Of a stretch of 64,000 bases of DNA, positions 47,001-61,500 are shown piece after piece. The notes beneath the pieces are model-generated. The model worked only from the letters and a program-made list of their open reading frames with translations. It did not search any database and was not told the origin of the DNA. The position numbers were made by a program, and so were the translations under genes. This DNA is from Paragorgia papillata (Eukaryota > Cnidaria > Anthozoa > Scleralcyonacea > Coralliidae). The stretch covers positions 1,236,001-1,300,000 of the forward strand of contig JAWNZC010000254.1 of the NCBI GenBank assembly GCA_035771165.1, written 5' to 3'. The number at the start of each line of letters is the position of its first letter. Within the stretch, counting starts at the first letter, position 1.

Positions 47001-50000
47001 TCGATTGATATGTTACACGACCCATATCGGAGTACTTTTAAAATTTTACTATTTTCGGTTGGGGTTAACCTAGGGTTAGAGTTAGGGTTAGACTAGGGTT
47101 AGGGTTAGATTTGGTATTTGGGCTATAGATTTAGTTAGGGTTCGAATTGGAGAATAGGACAACTACCATTGGATAGAGCTCGACGCGCGCTTTCGAATGA
47201 TATGTTACACGACCCATATCGGAGTACTTTTAAAATTTTACTATTTTCGGTTGCGGTTAACCTAGGGTTAGAGTTAGGGTCAGACTAGGGTTAGGGTTAG
47301 ATTTGGTATTTGGGCTATAGATTTAGTTAGGGTTCGAATTGGAGAATAGGACAACTACCATTGGATAGAGCTCGACGCGCGCTTTCGAATGATATGTTAC
47401 ACGACCCATATCGGAGTACTTTTAAAATTTTACTATTTTCGGTTGCGGTTAACCTAGGGTTAGAGTTAGGGTTAGACTAGGGTTAGGGTTAGATTTGGTA
47501 TTTGGGCTATAGATTTAGTTAGGGTTCGAATTGGAGAATAGGACAACTACCATTGGATAGAGCTCGACGCGCGCTTTCGAATGATATGTTACACGACCCA
47601 TATCGGAGTACTTTTAAAATTTTACTATTTTCGGTTGCGGTTAACCTAGGGTTAGAGTTAGGGTTAGACTAGGGTTAGGGTTAGATTTGGTATTTGGGCT
47701 ATAGATTTAGTTAGGGTTCGAATTGGAGAATAGGACAACTACCATTGGATAGAGCTCGGACGCGCGCTTTCGAATGATATGTTACACGACCCATATCGGA
47801 GTACTTTTAAAATTTTACTATTTTCGGTTGGGGTTAACCTAGGGTTAGAGTTAGGGTCAGACTAGGGTTAGGGTTAGATTTGGTATTTGGGCTATAGATT
47901 TAGTTAGGGTTCGAATTGGAGAATAGGACAACCACCATTGGATAGAGCTCGACGCGCGCTTTCGAATGATATGTTACACGACCCATATCGGAGTACTTTT
48001 AAAATTTTACTATTTTCGGTTGCGGTTAACCTAGGGTTAGAGTTAGGGTTAGACTAGGGTTAGGGTTAGATTTGGTATTTGGGCTATAGATTTAGTTAGG
48101 GTTTCGAATTGGAGAATAGGACAACTACCATTCGATAGAGCTCGACGCGCGCTTTCGAATGATATGTTACACGACCCATATCGGAGTACTTTTAAAATTT
48201 TACTATTTTCGGTTGGGGTTAACCTAGGGTTAGAGTTAGGGTCAGACTAGGGTTAGGGTTAGATTTGGTATTTGGGCTATAGATTTAGTTAGGGTTCGAA
48301 TTGGAGAATAGGACAACTACCATTGGATAGAGCTCGACGCGCGCTTTCGAATGATATGTTACACGACCCATATCGGAGTACTTTTAAAATTTTACTATTT
48401 TCGGTTGGGGTTAACCTAGGGTTAGAGTTAGGGTTAGACTAGGGTTAGGGTTAGATTTGGTATTTGGGCTATAGATTTAGTTAGGGTTCGAATTGGAGAA
48501 TAGGACAACTACCATTGGATAGAGCTCGACGCGCGCTTTCGAATGATATGTTACACGACCCATATCGGAGTACTTTTAAAATTTTACTATTTTCGGTTGG
48601 AGTTAACCTAGGGTTAGAGTTAGGGTTAGACTAGGGTTAGGGTTAGATTTGGTATTTGGGCTATAGATTTAGTTAGGGTTCGAATTGGAGAATAGGACAA
48701 CTACCATTGGATAGAGCTCGACGCGCGCTTTCGAATGATATGTTACACGACCCATATCGGAGTACTTTTAAAATTTTACTATTTTCGGTTGGGGTTAACC
48801 TAGGGTTAGAGTTAGGGTTAGGGTTAGATTTGGTATTTGGGCTATAGATTTAGTTAGGGTTCGAATTGGAGAATAGGACAACTACCATTGGATAGAGCTC
48901 GACGCGCGCTTTCGAATGATATGTTACACGACCCATATCGGAGTACTTTTAAAATTTTACTATTTTCGGTTGCGGTTAACCTAGGGTTAGAGTTAGGGTT
49001 AGACTAGGGTTAGGGTTAGATTTGGTATTTGGGCTATAGATTTAGTTAGGGTTCGAAATTGGAGAATAGGACAACTACCATTGGATAGAGCTCGACGCGC
49101 GCTTTCGAATGATATGTTACACGACCCATATCGGAGTACTTTTAAAATTTTACTATTTTCGGTTGCGGTTAACCTAGGGTTAGAGTTAGGGTCAGACTAG
49201 GGTTAGGGTTAGATTTGGTATTTGGGCTATAGATTTAGTTAGGGTTCGAATTGGAGAATAGGACAACTACCATTGGATAGAGCTCGACGCGCGCTTTCGA
49301 ATGATATGTTACACGACCCATATCGGAGTACTTTTAAAATTTTACTATTTTCGGTTGGGGTTAACCTAGGGTTAGAGTTAGGGTTAGACTAGGGTTAGGG
49401 TTAGATTTGGTATTTGGGCTATAGATTTAGTTAGGGTTCGAATTGGAGAATAGGACAAACTACCATTGGATAGAGCTCGACGCGCGCTTTCGAATGATAT
49501 GTTACACGACCCATATCGGAGTACTTTTAAAATTTTACTATTTTCGGTTGCGGTTAACCTAGGGTTAGAGTTAGGGTTAGACTAGGGTTAGGGTTAGATT
49601 TGGTATTTGGGCTATAGATTTAGTTAGGGTTCGAATTGGAGAATAGGACAACTACCATTCGATAGAGCTCGACGCGCGCTTTCGAATGATATGTTACACG
49701 ACCCATATCGGAGTACTTTTAAAATTTTACTATTTTCGGTTGCGGTTAACCTAGGGTTAGAGTTAGGGTTAGACTAGGGTTAGGGTTAGATTTGGTATTT
49801 GGGCCTATAGATTTAGTTAGGGTTCGAATTGGAGAATAGGACAACTACCATTGGATAGAGCTCGACGCGCGCTTTCGAATGATATGTTACACGACCCATA
49901 TCGGAGTACTTTTAAAATTTTACTATTTTCGGTTGCGGTTAACCTAGGGTTAGAGTTAGGGTTAGACTAGGGTTAGGGTTAGATTTGGTATTTGGGCTAT

Positions 50001-53000
50001 AGATTTAGTTAGGGTTCGAATTGGAGAATAGGACAACTACCATTGGATAGAGCTCGACGCGCGCTTTCGAATGATATGTTACACGACCCATATCGGAGTA
50101 CTTTAAAATTTTACTATTTTCGGTTGCGGTTAACCTAGGGTTAGAGTTAGGGTTAGACTAGGGTTAGGGTTAGATTTGGTATTTGGGCTATAGATTTAGT
50201 TAGGGTTCGAATTGGAGAATAGGACAACTACCATTGGATAGAGCTCGACGCGCGCTTTCGAATGATATGTTACACGACCCATATCGGAGTACTTTTAAAA
50301 TTTTACTATTTTCGGTTGCGGTTAACCTAGGGTTAGAGTTAGGGTTAGACTAGGGTTAGGGTTAGATTTGGTATTTGGGCTATAGATTTAGTTAGGGTTC
50401 GAATTGGAGAATAGGACAACTACCATTGGATAGAGCTCGACGCGCGCTTTCGAATGATATGTTACACGACCCATATCGGAGTACTTTTAAAATTTTACTA
50501 TTTTCGGTTGGGGTTAACCTAGGGTTAGAGTTAGGGTCAGACTAGGGTTAGGGTTAGATTTGGTATTTGGGCTATAGATTTAGTTAGGGTTCGAATTGGA
50601 GAATAGGACAACTACCATTGGATAGAGCTCGACGCGCGCTTTCGAATGATATGTTACACGACCCATATCGGAGTACTTTTAAAAATTTTACTATTTTCGG
50701 TTGCGGTTAACCTAGGGTTAGAGTTAGGGTTAGACTAGGGTTAGGGTTAGATTTGGTATTTGGGCTATAGATTTAGTTAGGGTTCGAATTGGAGAATAGG
50801 ACAACTACCATTCGATAGAGCTCGACGCGCGCTTTCGAATGATATGTTACACGACCCATATCGGAGTACTTTTAAAATTTTACTATTTTCGGTTGCGGTT
50901 AACCTAGGGTTAGAGTTAGGGTTAGACTAGGGTTAGGGTTAGATTTGGTATTTGGGCTATAGATTTAGTTAGGGTTCGAATTGGAGAATAGGACAACTAC
51001 CATTGGATAGAGCTCGACGCGCGCTTTCGAATGATATGTTACACGACCCATATCGGAGTACTTTTAAAATTTTACTATTTTCGGTTGCGGTTAACCTAGG
51101 GTTAGAGTTAGGGTTAGACTAGGGTTAGGGTTAGATTTGGTATTTGGGCTATAGATTTAGTTAGGGTTCGAATTGGAGAATAGGACAACTACCATTGGAT
51201 AGAGCTCGACGCGCGCTTTCGAATGATATGTTACACGACCCATATCGGAGTACTTTTAAAATTTTACTATTTTCGGTTGCGGTTAACCTAGGGTTAGAGT
51301 TAGGGTTAGACTAGGGTTAGGGTTAGATTTGGTATTTGGGCTATAGATTTAGTTAGGGTTCGAATTGGAGAATAGAACAACTACCATTGGATAGAGCTCG
51401 ACGCGCGCTTTCGAATGATATGTTACACGACCCATATCGGAGTACTTTTAAAATTTTACTATTTTCGGTTGGGGTTAACCTAGGGTTAGAGTTAGGGTCA
51501 GACTAGGGTTAGGGTTAGATTTGGTATTTGGGCTATAGATTTAGTTAGGGTTCGAATTGGAGAATAGGACAACTACCATTGGATAGAGCTCGACGCGCGC
51601 TTTCGAATGATATGTTACACGACCCATATCGGAGTACTTTTAAAATTTTACTATTTTCGGTTGCGGTTAACCTAGGGTTAGAGTTAGGGTTAGACTAGGG
51701 TTAGGGTTAGATTTGGTATTTGGGCTATAGATTTAGTTAGGGTTCGAATTGGAGAATAGGACAACTACCATTCGATAGAGCTCGACGGCGCGCTTTCGAA
51801 TGATATGTTACACGACCCATATCGGAGTACTTTTAAAATTTTACTATTTTCGGTTGCGGTTAACCTAGGGTTAGAGTTAGGGTTAGACTAGGGTTAGGGT
51901 TAGATTTGGTATTTGGGCTATAGATTTAGTTAGGGTTCGAATTGGAGAATAGGACAACTACCATTGGATAGAGCTCGACGCGCGCTTTCGAATGATATGT
52001 TACACGACCCATATCGGAGTACTTTTAAAATTTTACTATTTTCGGTTGGGGTTAACCTAGGGTTAGAGTTAGGGTTAGACTAGGGTTAGGGTTAGATTTG
52101 GTATTTGGGCTATAGATTTAGTTAGGGTTCGAATTGGAGAATAGGACAACTACCATTGGATAGAGCTCGACGCGCGCTTTCGAATGATATGTTACACGAC
52201 CCATATCGGAGTACTTTTAAAATTTTACTATTTTCGGTTGCGGTTAACCTAGGGTTAGAGTTAGGGTTAGACTAGGGTTAGGGTTAGATTTGGTATTTGG
52301 GCTATAGATTTAGTTAGGGTTCGAATTGGAGAATAGGACAACTACCATTGGATAGAGCTCGACGCGCGCTTTCGAATGATATGTTACACGACCCATATCG
52401 GAGTACTTTTAAAATTTTACTATTTTCGGTTGCGGTTAACCTAGGGTTAGAGTTAGGGTTAGACTAGGGTTAGGGTTAGATTTGGTATTTGGGCTATAGA
52501 TTTAGTTAGGGTTCGAATTGGAGAATAGGACAACTACCATTGGATAGAGCTCGACGCGCGCTTTCGAATGATATGTTACACGACCCATATCGGAGTACTT
52601 TTAAAATTTTACTATTTTCGGTTTGCGGTTAACCTAGGGTTAGAGTTAGGGTTAGACTAGGGTTAGGGTTAGATTTGGTATTTGGGCTATAGATTTAGTT
52701 AGGGTTCGAATTGGAGAATAGGACAACTACCATTGGATAGAGCTCGACGCGCGCTTTCGAATGATATGTTACACGACCCATATCGGAGTACTTTTAAAAT
52801 TTTACTATTTTCGGTTGCGGTTAACCTAGGGTTAGAGTTAGGGTCAGACTAGGGTTAGGGTTAGATTTGGTATTTGGGCTATAGATTTAGTTAGGGTTCG
52901 AATTGGAGAATAGGACAACTACCATTGGATAGAGCTCGACGCGCGCTTTCGAATGATATGTTACACGACCCATATCGGAGTACTTTTAAAATTTTACTAT

Positions 53001-55553
53001 TTTCGGTTGGGGTTAACCTAGGGTTAGAGTTAGGGTTAGACTAGGGTTAGGGTTAGATTTGGTATTTGGGCTATAGATTTAGTTAGGGTTCGAATTGGAG
53101 AATAGGACAACTACCATTGGATAGAGCTCGACGCGCGCTTTCGAATGATATGTTACACGACCCATATCGGAGTACTTTTAAAATTTTACTATTTTCGGTT
53201 GGGGTTAACCTAGGGTTAGAGTTAGGGTCAGACTAGGGTTAGGGTTAGATTTGGTATTTGGGCTATAGATTTAGTTAGGGTTCGAATTGGAGAATAGGAC
53301 AACTACCATTGGATAGAGCTCGACGCGCGCTTTCGAATGATATGTTACACGACCCATATCGGAGTACTTTTAAAATTTTACTATTTTCGGTTGCGGTTAA
53401 CCTAGGGTTAGAGTTAGGGTTAGACTAGGGTTAGGGTTAGATTTGGTATTTGGGCTATAGATTTAGTTAGGGTTCGAATTGGAGAATAGGACAACTACCA
53501 TTGGATAGAGCTCGACGCGCGCTTTCGAATGATATGTTACACGACCCATATCGGAGTACTTTTAAAATTTTACTATTTTCGGTTGCGGTTAACCTAGGGT
53601 TAGAGTTAGGGTTAGACTAGGGTTAGGGTTAGATTTGGTATTTGGGCTATAGATTTAGTTAGGGTTCGAATTGGAGAATAGGACAACTACCATTGGATAG
53701 AGCTCGACGCGCGCTTTCGATTGATATGTTACACGACCCATATCGGAGTACTTTTAAAATTTTACTATTTTCGGTTGGGGTTAACCTAGGGTTAGAGTTA
53801 GGGTTAGACTAGGGTTAGGGTTAGATTTGGTATTTGGGCTATAGATTTAGTTAGGGTTCGAATTGGAGAATAGGACAACTACCATTGGATAGAGCTCGAC
53901 GCGCGCTTTCGAATGATATGTTACACGACCCATATCGGAGTACTTTTAAAATTTTACTATTTTCGGTTGCGGTTAACCTAGGGTTAGAGTTAGGGTTAGA
54001 CTAGGGTTAGGGTTAGATTTGGTATTTGGGCTATAGATTTAGTTAGGGTTCGAATTGGAGAATAGGACAACTACCATTCGATAGAGCTCGACGCGCGCTT
54101 TCGAATGATATGTTACACGACCCATATCGGAGAGTACTTTTAAAATTTTACTATTTTCGGTTGGGGTTAACCTAGGGTTAGAGTTAGGGTTAGACTAGGG
54201 TTAGGGTTAGATTTGGTATTTGGGCTATAGATTTAGTTAGGGTTCGAATTGGAGAATAGGACAACTACCATTGGATAGAGCTCGACGCGCGCTTTCGAAT
54301 GATATGTTACACGACCCATATCGGAGTACTTTTAAAATTTTACTATTTTCGGTTGCGGTTAACCTAGGGTTAGAGTTAGGGTTAGACTAGGGTTAGGGTT
54401 AGATTTGGTATTTGGGCTATAGATTTAGTTAGGGTTCGAATTGGAGAATAGGACAACTACCATTGGATAGAGCTCGACGCGCGCTTTCGAATGATATGTT
54501 ACACGACCCATATCGGAGTACTTTTAAAATTTTACTATTTTCGGTTGCGGTTAACCTAGGGTTAGAGTTAGGGTTAGACTAGGGTTAGGGTTAGATTTGG
54601 TATTTGGGCTATAGATTTAGTTAGGGTTCGAATTGGAGAATAGGACAACTACCATTGGATAGAGCTCGACGCGCGCTTTCGAATGATATGTTACACGACC
54701 CATATCGGAGTACTTTTAAAATTTTACTATTTTCGGTTGGGGTTAACCTAGGGTTAGAGTTAGGGTCAGACTAGGGTTAGGGTTAGATTTGGTATTTGGG
54801 CTATAGATTTAGTTAGGGTTCGAATTGGAGAATAGGACAACCACCATTGGATAGAGCTCGACGCGCGCTTTCGAATGATATGTTACACGACCCATATCGG
54901 AGTACTTTTAAAATTTTACTATTTTCGGTTGCGGTTAACCTAGGGTTAGAGTTAGGGTTAGACTAGGGTTAGGGTTAGATTTGGTATTTGGGCTATAGAT
55001 TTAGTTAGGGTTCGAATTGGAGAATAGGACAACTACCATTCGATAGAGCTCGACGCGCGCTTTCGAATGATATGTTACACGACCCATATCGGAGTACTTT
55101 TAAAATTTTACTATTTTCGGTTGGGGTTAACCTAGGGTTAGAGTTAGGGTCAGACTAGGGTTAGGGTTAGATTTGGTATTTGGGCTATAGATTTAGTTAG
55201 GGTTCGAATTGGAGAATAGGACACCTACCATTGGATAGAGCTCGACGCGCGCTTTCGATTGATATGTTACACGACCCATATCGGAGTACTTTTAAAATTT
55301 TACTATTTTCGGTTGGGGTTAACCTAGGGTTAGAGTTAGGGTTAGACTAGGGTTAGGGTTAGATTTGGTATTTGGGCTATAGATTTAGTTAGGGTTCGAA
55401 TTGGAGAATAGGACAACTACCATTGGATAGAGCTCGACGCGCGCTTTCGAATGATATGTTACACGACCCATATCGGAGTACTTTTAAAATTTTACTATTT
55501 TCGGTTGCGGTTAACCTAGGGTTAGAGTTAGGGTTAGACTAGGGTTAGGGTTA

Positions 55554-58500
55554 GATTTGGTATTTGGGCTATAGATTTAGTTTAGGGTTCGAATTGGAGA
55601 ATAGGACAACTAACCATTGGATAGAGCTCGACGCGCGCTTTCGAATGATATGTTACACGACCCATATCGGAGTACTTTTAAAATTTTACTATTTTCGGTT
55701 GCGGTTAACCTAGGGTTAGAGTTAGGGTTAGACTAGGGTTAGGGTTAGATTTGGTATTTGGGCTATAGATTTAGTTAGGGTTCGAATTGGAGAATAGGAC
55801 AACTACCATTGGATAGAGCTCGACGCGCGCTTTTCGGAATGATATGTTACACGACCCATATCGGAGTACTTTTAAAATTTTACTATTTTCGGTTGCGGTT
55901 AACCTAGGGTTAGAGTTAGGGTTAGACTAGGGTTAGGGTTAGATTTGGTATTTGGGCTATAGATTTAGTTAGGGTTCGAATTGGAGAATAGGACAACTAC
56001 CATTGGATAGAGCTCCGACGCGCGCTTTCGAATGATATGTTACACGACCCATATCGGAGTACTTTTAAAATTTTACTATTTTCGGTTGCGGTTAACCTAG
56101 GGTTAGAGTTAGGGTTAGACTAGGGTTAGGGTTAGATTTGGTATTTGGGCTATAGATTTAGTTAGGGTTCGAATTGGAGAATAGGACAACTACCATTGGA
56201 TAGAGCTCGAACGCGCGCTTTCGAATGAATATGTTACACGACCCATATCGGAGTACTTTTAAAATTTTACTATTTTCGGTTGGGGTTAACCTAGGGTTAG
56301 AGTTAGGGTCAGACTAGGGTTAGGTTTAGATTTGGTATTTGGGCTATAGATTTAGTTAGGGTTCGAATTGGAGAATAGGACAACTACCATTGGATAGAGC
56401 TCGACGCGCGCTTTCGAATGATATGTTACACGACCCATATCGGAGTACTTTTAAAATTTTACTATTTTCGGTTGCGGTTAACCTAGGGTTAGAGTTAGGG
56501 TTAGACTAGGGTTAGGGTTAGATTTGGTATTTGGGCTATAGATTTAGTTAGGGTTCGAATTGGAGAATAGGACAACTACCATTGGATAAGAGCTCGAACG
56601 CGCGCTTTCGAATGATATGTTACACGACCCATATCGGAGTACTTTTAAAATTTTACTATTTTCGGTTGCGGTTAACCTAGGGTTTAGAGTTAGGGTTAGA
56701 CTAGGGTTAGGGTTAGATTTGGTATTTGGGCTATAGATTTAGTTAGGGTTCGAATTGGAGAATAGGAACAACTACCATTGGATAGAGCTCGACGCGCGCA
56801 TTTCGAAATGATATGTTACACGACCCATATCGGAGTACTTTTAAAATTTTACTATTTTCGGTTGCGGTTAACCTAGGGTTAGAGTTAGGGTTAGACTAGG
56901 GTTAGGGTTAGATTTGGTATTTGGGCTATAGATTTAGTTAGGGTTCGAATTGGAGAATAGGACAACTACCATTGGATAGAGCTCGACGCGCGCTTTCGAA
57001 TGATATGTTACACGACCCATATCGGAGTACTTTTAAAATTTTACTATTTTCGGTTGCGGTTAAACCTAGGGTTAGAGTTAGGGTTAGACTAGGGTTAGGG
57101 TTAGATTTGGTATTTGGGCTATAGATTTAGTTAGGGTTCGAATTGGAGAATAGGACAACTACCATTGGATAGAGCTCGACGCGCGCTTTTCGAATGATAT
57201 GTTACACGACCCATATCGGAGTACTTTTAAAATTTTACTATTTTCGGTTGCGGTTTAACCTAGGGTTAGAGTTAGGGTTAGACTAGGGTTAGGGTTAGAT
57301 TTGGTATTTGGGCTATAGATTTAGTTAGGGTTCGAATTGGAGAATAGGACAACTACCATTGGATAGAGCTCGACGCGCGCTTTCGAATGATATGTTACAC
57401 GACCCATATCGGAGTACTTTTAAAATTTTTACTATTTTCGGTTTGGGGTTAACCTAGGGTTAGAGTTAGGGTCAGACTAGGGTTAGGGTTAGATTTGGTA
57501 TTTGGGCTATAGATTTAGTTAGGGTTCGAAATTGGAGAATAGGACAACCACCATTGGATAGAGCTCGAACGCGCGCTTTCGAATGATATGTTACACGACC
57601 CATATCGGAGTACTTTTAAAATTTTACTATTTTCGGTTGCGGTTAACCTAGGGTTAGAGTTAGGGTTAGACTAGGGTTAGGGTTAGATTTGGTATTTGGG
57701 CTATAGATTTAGTTAGGGTTCGAATTGGAGAATAGGACAACTACCATTCGATAGAGCTCGGACGCGCGCTTTCGAATGATATGTTACACGACCCATATCG
57801 GAGTACTTTTAAAATTTTACTATTTTCGGTTGCGGTTAAACCTAGGGTTAGGAGTTAGGGTTAGACTAGGGTTAGGGTTAGATTTGGTATTTGGGCTATA
57901 GATTTAGTTAGGGTTCGAATTGGAGAATAGGACAACTACCAATTGGATAGAGCCTCGACTGCGCGCTTTCGAATGATATGTTACACGACCCATATCGGAG
58001 TACTTTTAAAATTTTACTATTTTCGGTTGGGGTTAACCTAGGGTTTAGAGTTAGGGTTAGACTAGGGTTAGGGTTAGATTTGGTATTTGGGCTATAGATT
58101 TAGTTAGGGTTCGAATTGGAGAATAGGACAACCTACCATTGGATAGAGCTCGACGCGCGCTTTCGAATGATATGTTTACACGACCCATATCGGAGTACTT
58201 TTAAAATTTTACTATTTTCGGTTGGGGTTAACCTAGGGTTAGAGTTAGGGTTAGACTAGGGTTAGGGTTAGATTTGGTATTTGGGCTATAGATTTAGTTA
58301 GGGTTCGAATTGGAGAATAGGACAACTATCATTGGATAGAGCTCGACGCGCGCTTTCGAATGATATGTTACCACGACCCATATCGGAGTACTTTTAAAAT
58401 TTTACTATTTTCGGTTGCGGTTAACCTAGGGTTAGAGTTAGGGTTAGACTAGGGTTAGGGTTAGATTTGGTATTTGGGCTATAGATTTAGTTAGGGTTCG

Positions 58501-61500
58501 AATTGGAGAATAGGACAACTACCATTGGATAGAGCTCGACGCGCGCTTTCGAATGATATGTTACACGACCCATATCGGAGTACTTTTAAAATTTTACTAT
58601 TTTCGGTTGCGGTTAACCTAGGGTTAGAGTTAGGGTTAGACTAGGGTTAGGGTTAGATTTGGTATTTGGGCTATAGATTTAGTTAGGGTTCGAATTGGAG
58701 AATAGGACAACTACCATTGGATAGAGCTCGACGCGCGCTTTTCGAATTGATATGTTACACGACCCATATCGGAGTACTTTTAAAATTTTACTATTTTCGG
58801 TTGCGGTTAACCTAGGGTTAGAGTTAGGGTTAGACTAGGGTTAGGGTTAGATTTGGTATTTGGGCTATAGATTTAGTTAGGGTTCGAATTGGAGAATAGG
58901 ACAACTACCATTGGATAGAGCTCGACGCGCGCTTTCTGAATGATATGTTACACGACCCATATCGGAGTACTTTTAAAATTTTACTATTTTCGGTTGCGGT
59001 TAACCTAGGGTTAGAGTTAGGGTTAGACTAGGGTTAGGGTTAGATTTGGTATTTGGGCTATAGATTTAGTTAGGGTTCGAATTGGAGAATAGGACAACTA
59101 CCATTGGATAGAGCTCGACGCGCCGCTTTCGAATGATATGTTACACGACCCATATCGGAAGTACTTTTAAAATTTTACTATTTTCGGTTGGGGGTTAACC
59201 TAGGGTTAGAGTTAGGGTCAGACTAGGGTTAGGGTTAGATTTGGTATTTGGGCTATAGATTTAGTTAGGGTTCGAATTGGAGAATAGGACAACCACCATT
59301 GGATAGAGCTCGACCGCGCGCTTTCGAATGATATGTTACACGACCCATATCGGTAGTACTTTTAAAATTTTACTATTTTCGGTTGCGGTTAACCTAGGGT
59401 TAGAGTTAGGGTTAGACTAGGGTTAGGGTTAGATTTGGTATTTGGGCTATAGATTTAGTTAGGGTTTCGAATTGGAGAATAGGACAAACTACCATTGGAT
59501 AGAGCTCGACGCGCGCTTTCGAATGATATGTTACACGACCCATATCGGAGTACTTTTAAAATTTTACTATTTTCGGTTGCGGTTAAACCTAGGGTTAGAG
59601 TTAGGGTTAGACTAGGGTTAGGGTTAGATTTGGTATTTGGGCTATAGATTTAGTTAGGGTTCGAATTGGAGAATAGGACAACTACCATTGGATAGAGCTC
59701 GGACGCGCGCTTTCGAATGATATGTTACACGGACCCATATCGGAGTACTTTTAAAATTTTACTATTTTCGGTTGCGGTTAACCTAGGGTTAGAGTTTAGG
59801 GTCAGACTAGGGTTAGGGTTAGATTTGGTATTTGGGCTATAGATTTAGTTAGGGTTCGAATTGGAGAATAGGACAACTACCATTGGATAGAGCTCGACGC
59901 GCGCTTTCGAATGATATGTTACACGACCCATATCGGAGTGTACTTTTAAAATTTTTACTATTTTTCGGTTGCGGTTAACCTAGGGTTAGAGTTAGGGTTA
60001 AGACTAGGGTTTAGGGTTAGATTTTGGTAATTTGGGCTATTAGATTTAGTTAGGGTTCGAATTGGAGAATAGGAACAACTACCATTGGATAGAGCTCGAC
60101 GCGCGCTTTCGAATGATATGTTACACGACCCATATCGGAGTACTTTTAAAATTTTACTATTTTCGGTTGGGGTTAACCTAGGGTTAGAGTTAGGGTCAGA
60201 CTAGGGTTAGGGTTAGATTTGGTATTTGGGCTATAGATTTAGTTAGGGTTCGAATTGGAGAATAGGACAACTACCATTGGATAGAGCTCGACGCGCGCTT
60301 TCGAATGATATGTTACACGACCCATATCGGAGTACTTTTAAAATTTTACTATTTTCGGTTGCGGTTTAACCTAGGGTTAGAGTTAGGGTTAGACTAGGGT
60401 TAGGGTTAGATTTGGTATTTGGGCTATAGAATTTAGTTAGGGTTCGAATTGGAGAATAGGACAACTACCATTGGATAGAGCTCGACGGCGCGCTTTCGAA
60501 TGATATGTTACACGACCCATATCGGAGTACTTTTAAAATTTTACTATTTTCGGTTGCGGTTAACTAGGGTTAGAGTTAGGGTATAGACTAGGGTTAGGGT
60601 TAGATTTGGTATTTGGGCTATAGATTTAGTTAGGGTTCGAATTGGAGAATAGGACAACTACCATTGGATAGAGCTCGACGCGCGCTTTCGAATGATATGT
60701 TAACACGACCCATATCGGAGTACTTTTAAAATTTTACTATTTTCGGTTGGGGTTTAACCTAGGGTTAGAGTTAGGGTTAGACTAGGGGTTAGGGTTAGAT
60801 TTTGGTATTTGGGCTATAGATTATAGTTAGGGTTCGAATTGGAGAATAGGACAACTACCATTGGATAGAGCTCGACGCGCGCTTTCGAATGATATGTTAC
60901 ACGACCCATATCGGAGTACTTTTAAAATTTTACTATTTTCGGTTGCGGTTAACCTAGGGTTAGAGTTAGGGTTAGACTAGGGTTAGGGTTAGATTTGGTA
61001 TTTGGGCTATAGATTTAGTTAGGGTTCGAATTGGAGAATAGGACAACTACCATTGGATAGAGCTCGACGCGCCGCTTTCGAATGATATGTTACAACGACC
61101 CATTTGGGAGTACTTTTAAAATTTTACTATTTTCGGTTGCGGTTAACCTAGGGTTAGAGTTAGGGTTAGACTAGGGTTAGGGTTAGATTTGGTATTTGGG
61201 CTATAGATTTAGTTAGGGTTCGAATTGGGAGAATAGGACAACTACCATTGGATAGAGCTCGACGCGCGCTTTCGAATGATATGTTACACGACCCATATCG
61301 GAGTACTTTTAAAATTTTACTATTTTCGGTTGGGGTTTAACCTAGGGTTAGAGTATAGGGTCAGACTAGGGTTAGGTTTAGATTTGGTATTTGGGCTATA
61401 GATTTAGTTAGGGTTCGAATTGGAGAATAGGACAACTACCATTGGATAGAGCTCGACGCGCGCTTTTCGAATGATATGTTACACGACCCATATCGGAGTA

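Larger units (their letters stand above)
27479..55553 (+). repeat. Right-hand homogeneous block of the array
   Basis: This is about 28 kb of near-uniform 192-bp copies. Variation is limited to a few recurring markers: TTGCGG or TTGGGG, GGGTTAGAC or GGGTCAGAC, ATTGGATAG or ATTCGATAG, CAACTACC or CAACCACC, and TTTCGAATGAT or TTTCGATTGAT. Left-hand markers (GACCCGCG, AACGTAGGG, TTTCCAAT, TTCTACT) are absent. Rearranged units are few: 198-bp copies at 33044 and 43639, a 181-bp copy near 48.6 kb and a shortened one near 31.9-32.1 kb. Isolated one-base insertions are scattered through it, sparse at 28-31 kb and more frequent from about 31 kb on. Confidence 0.9.
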
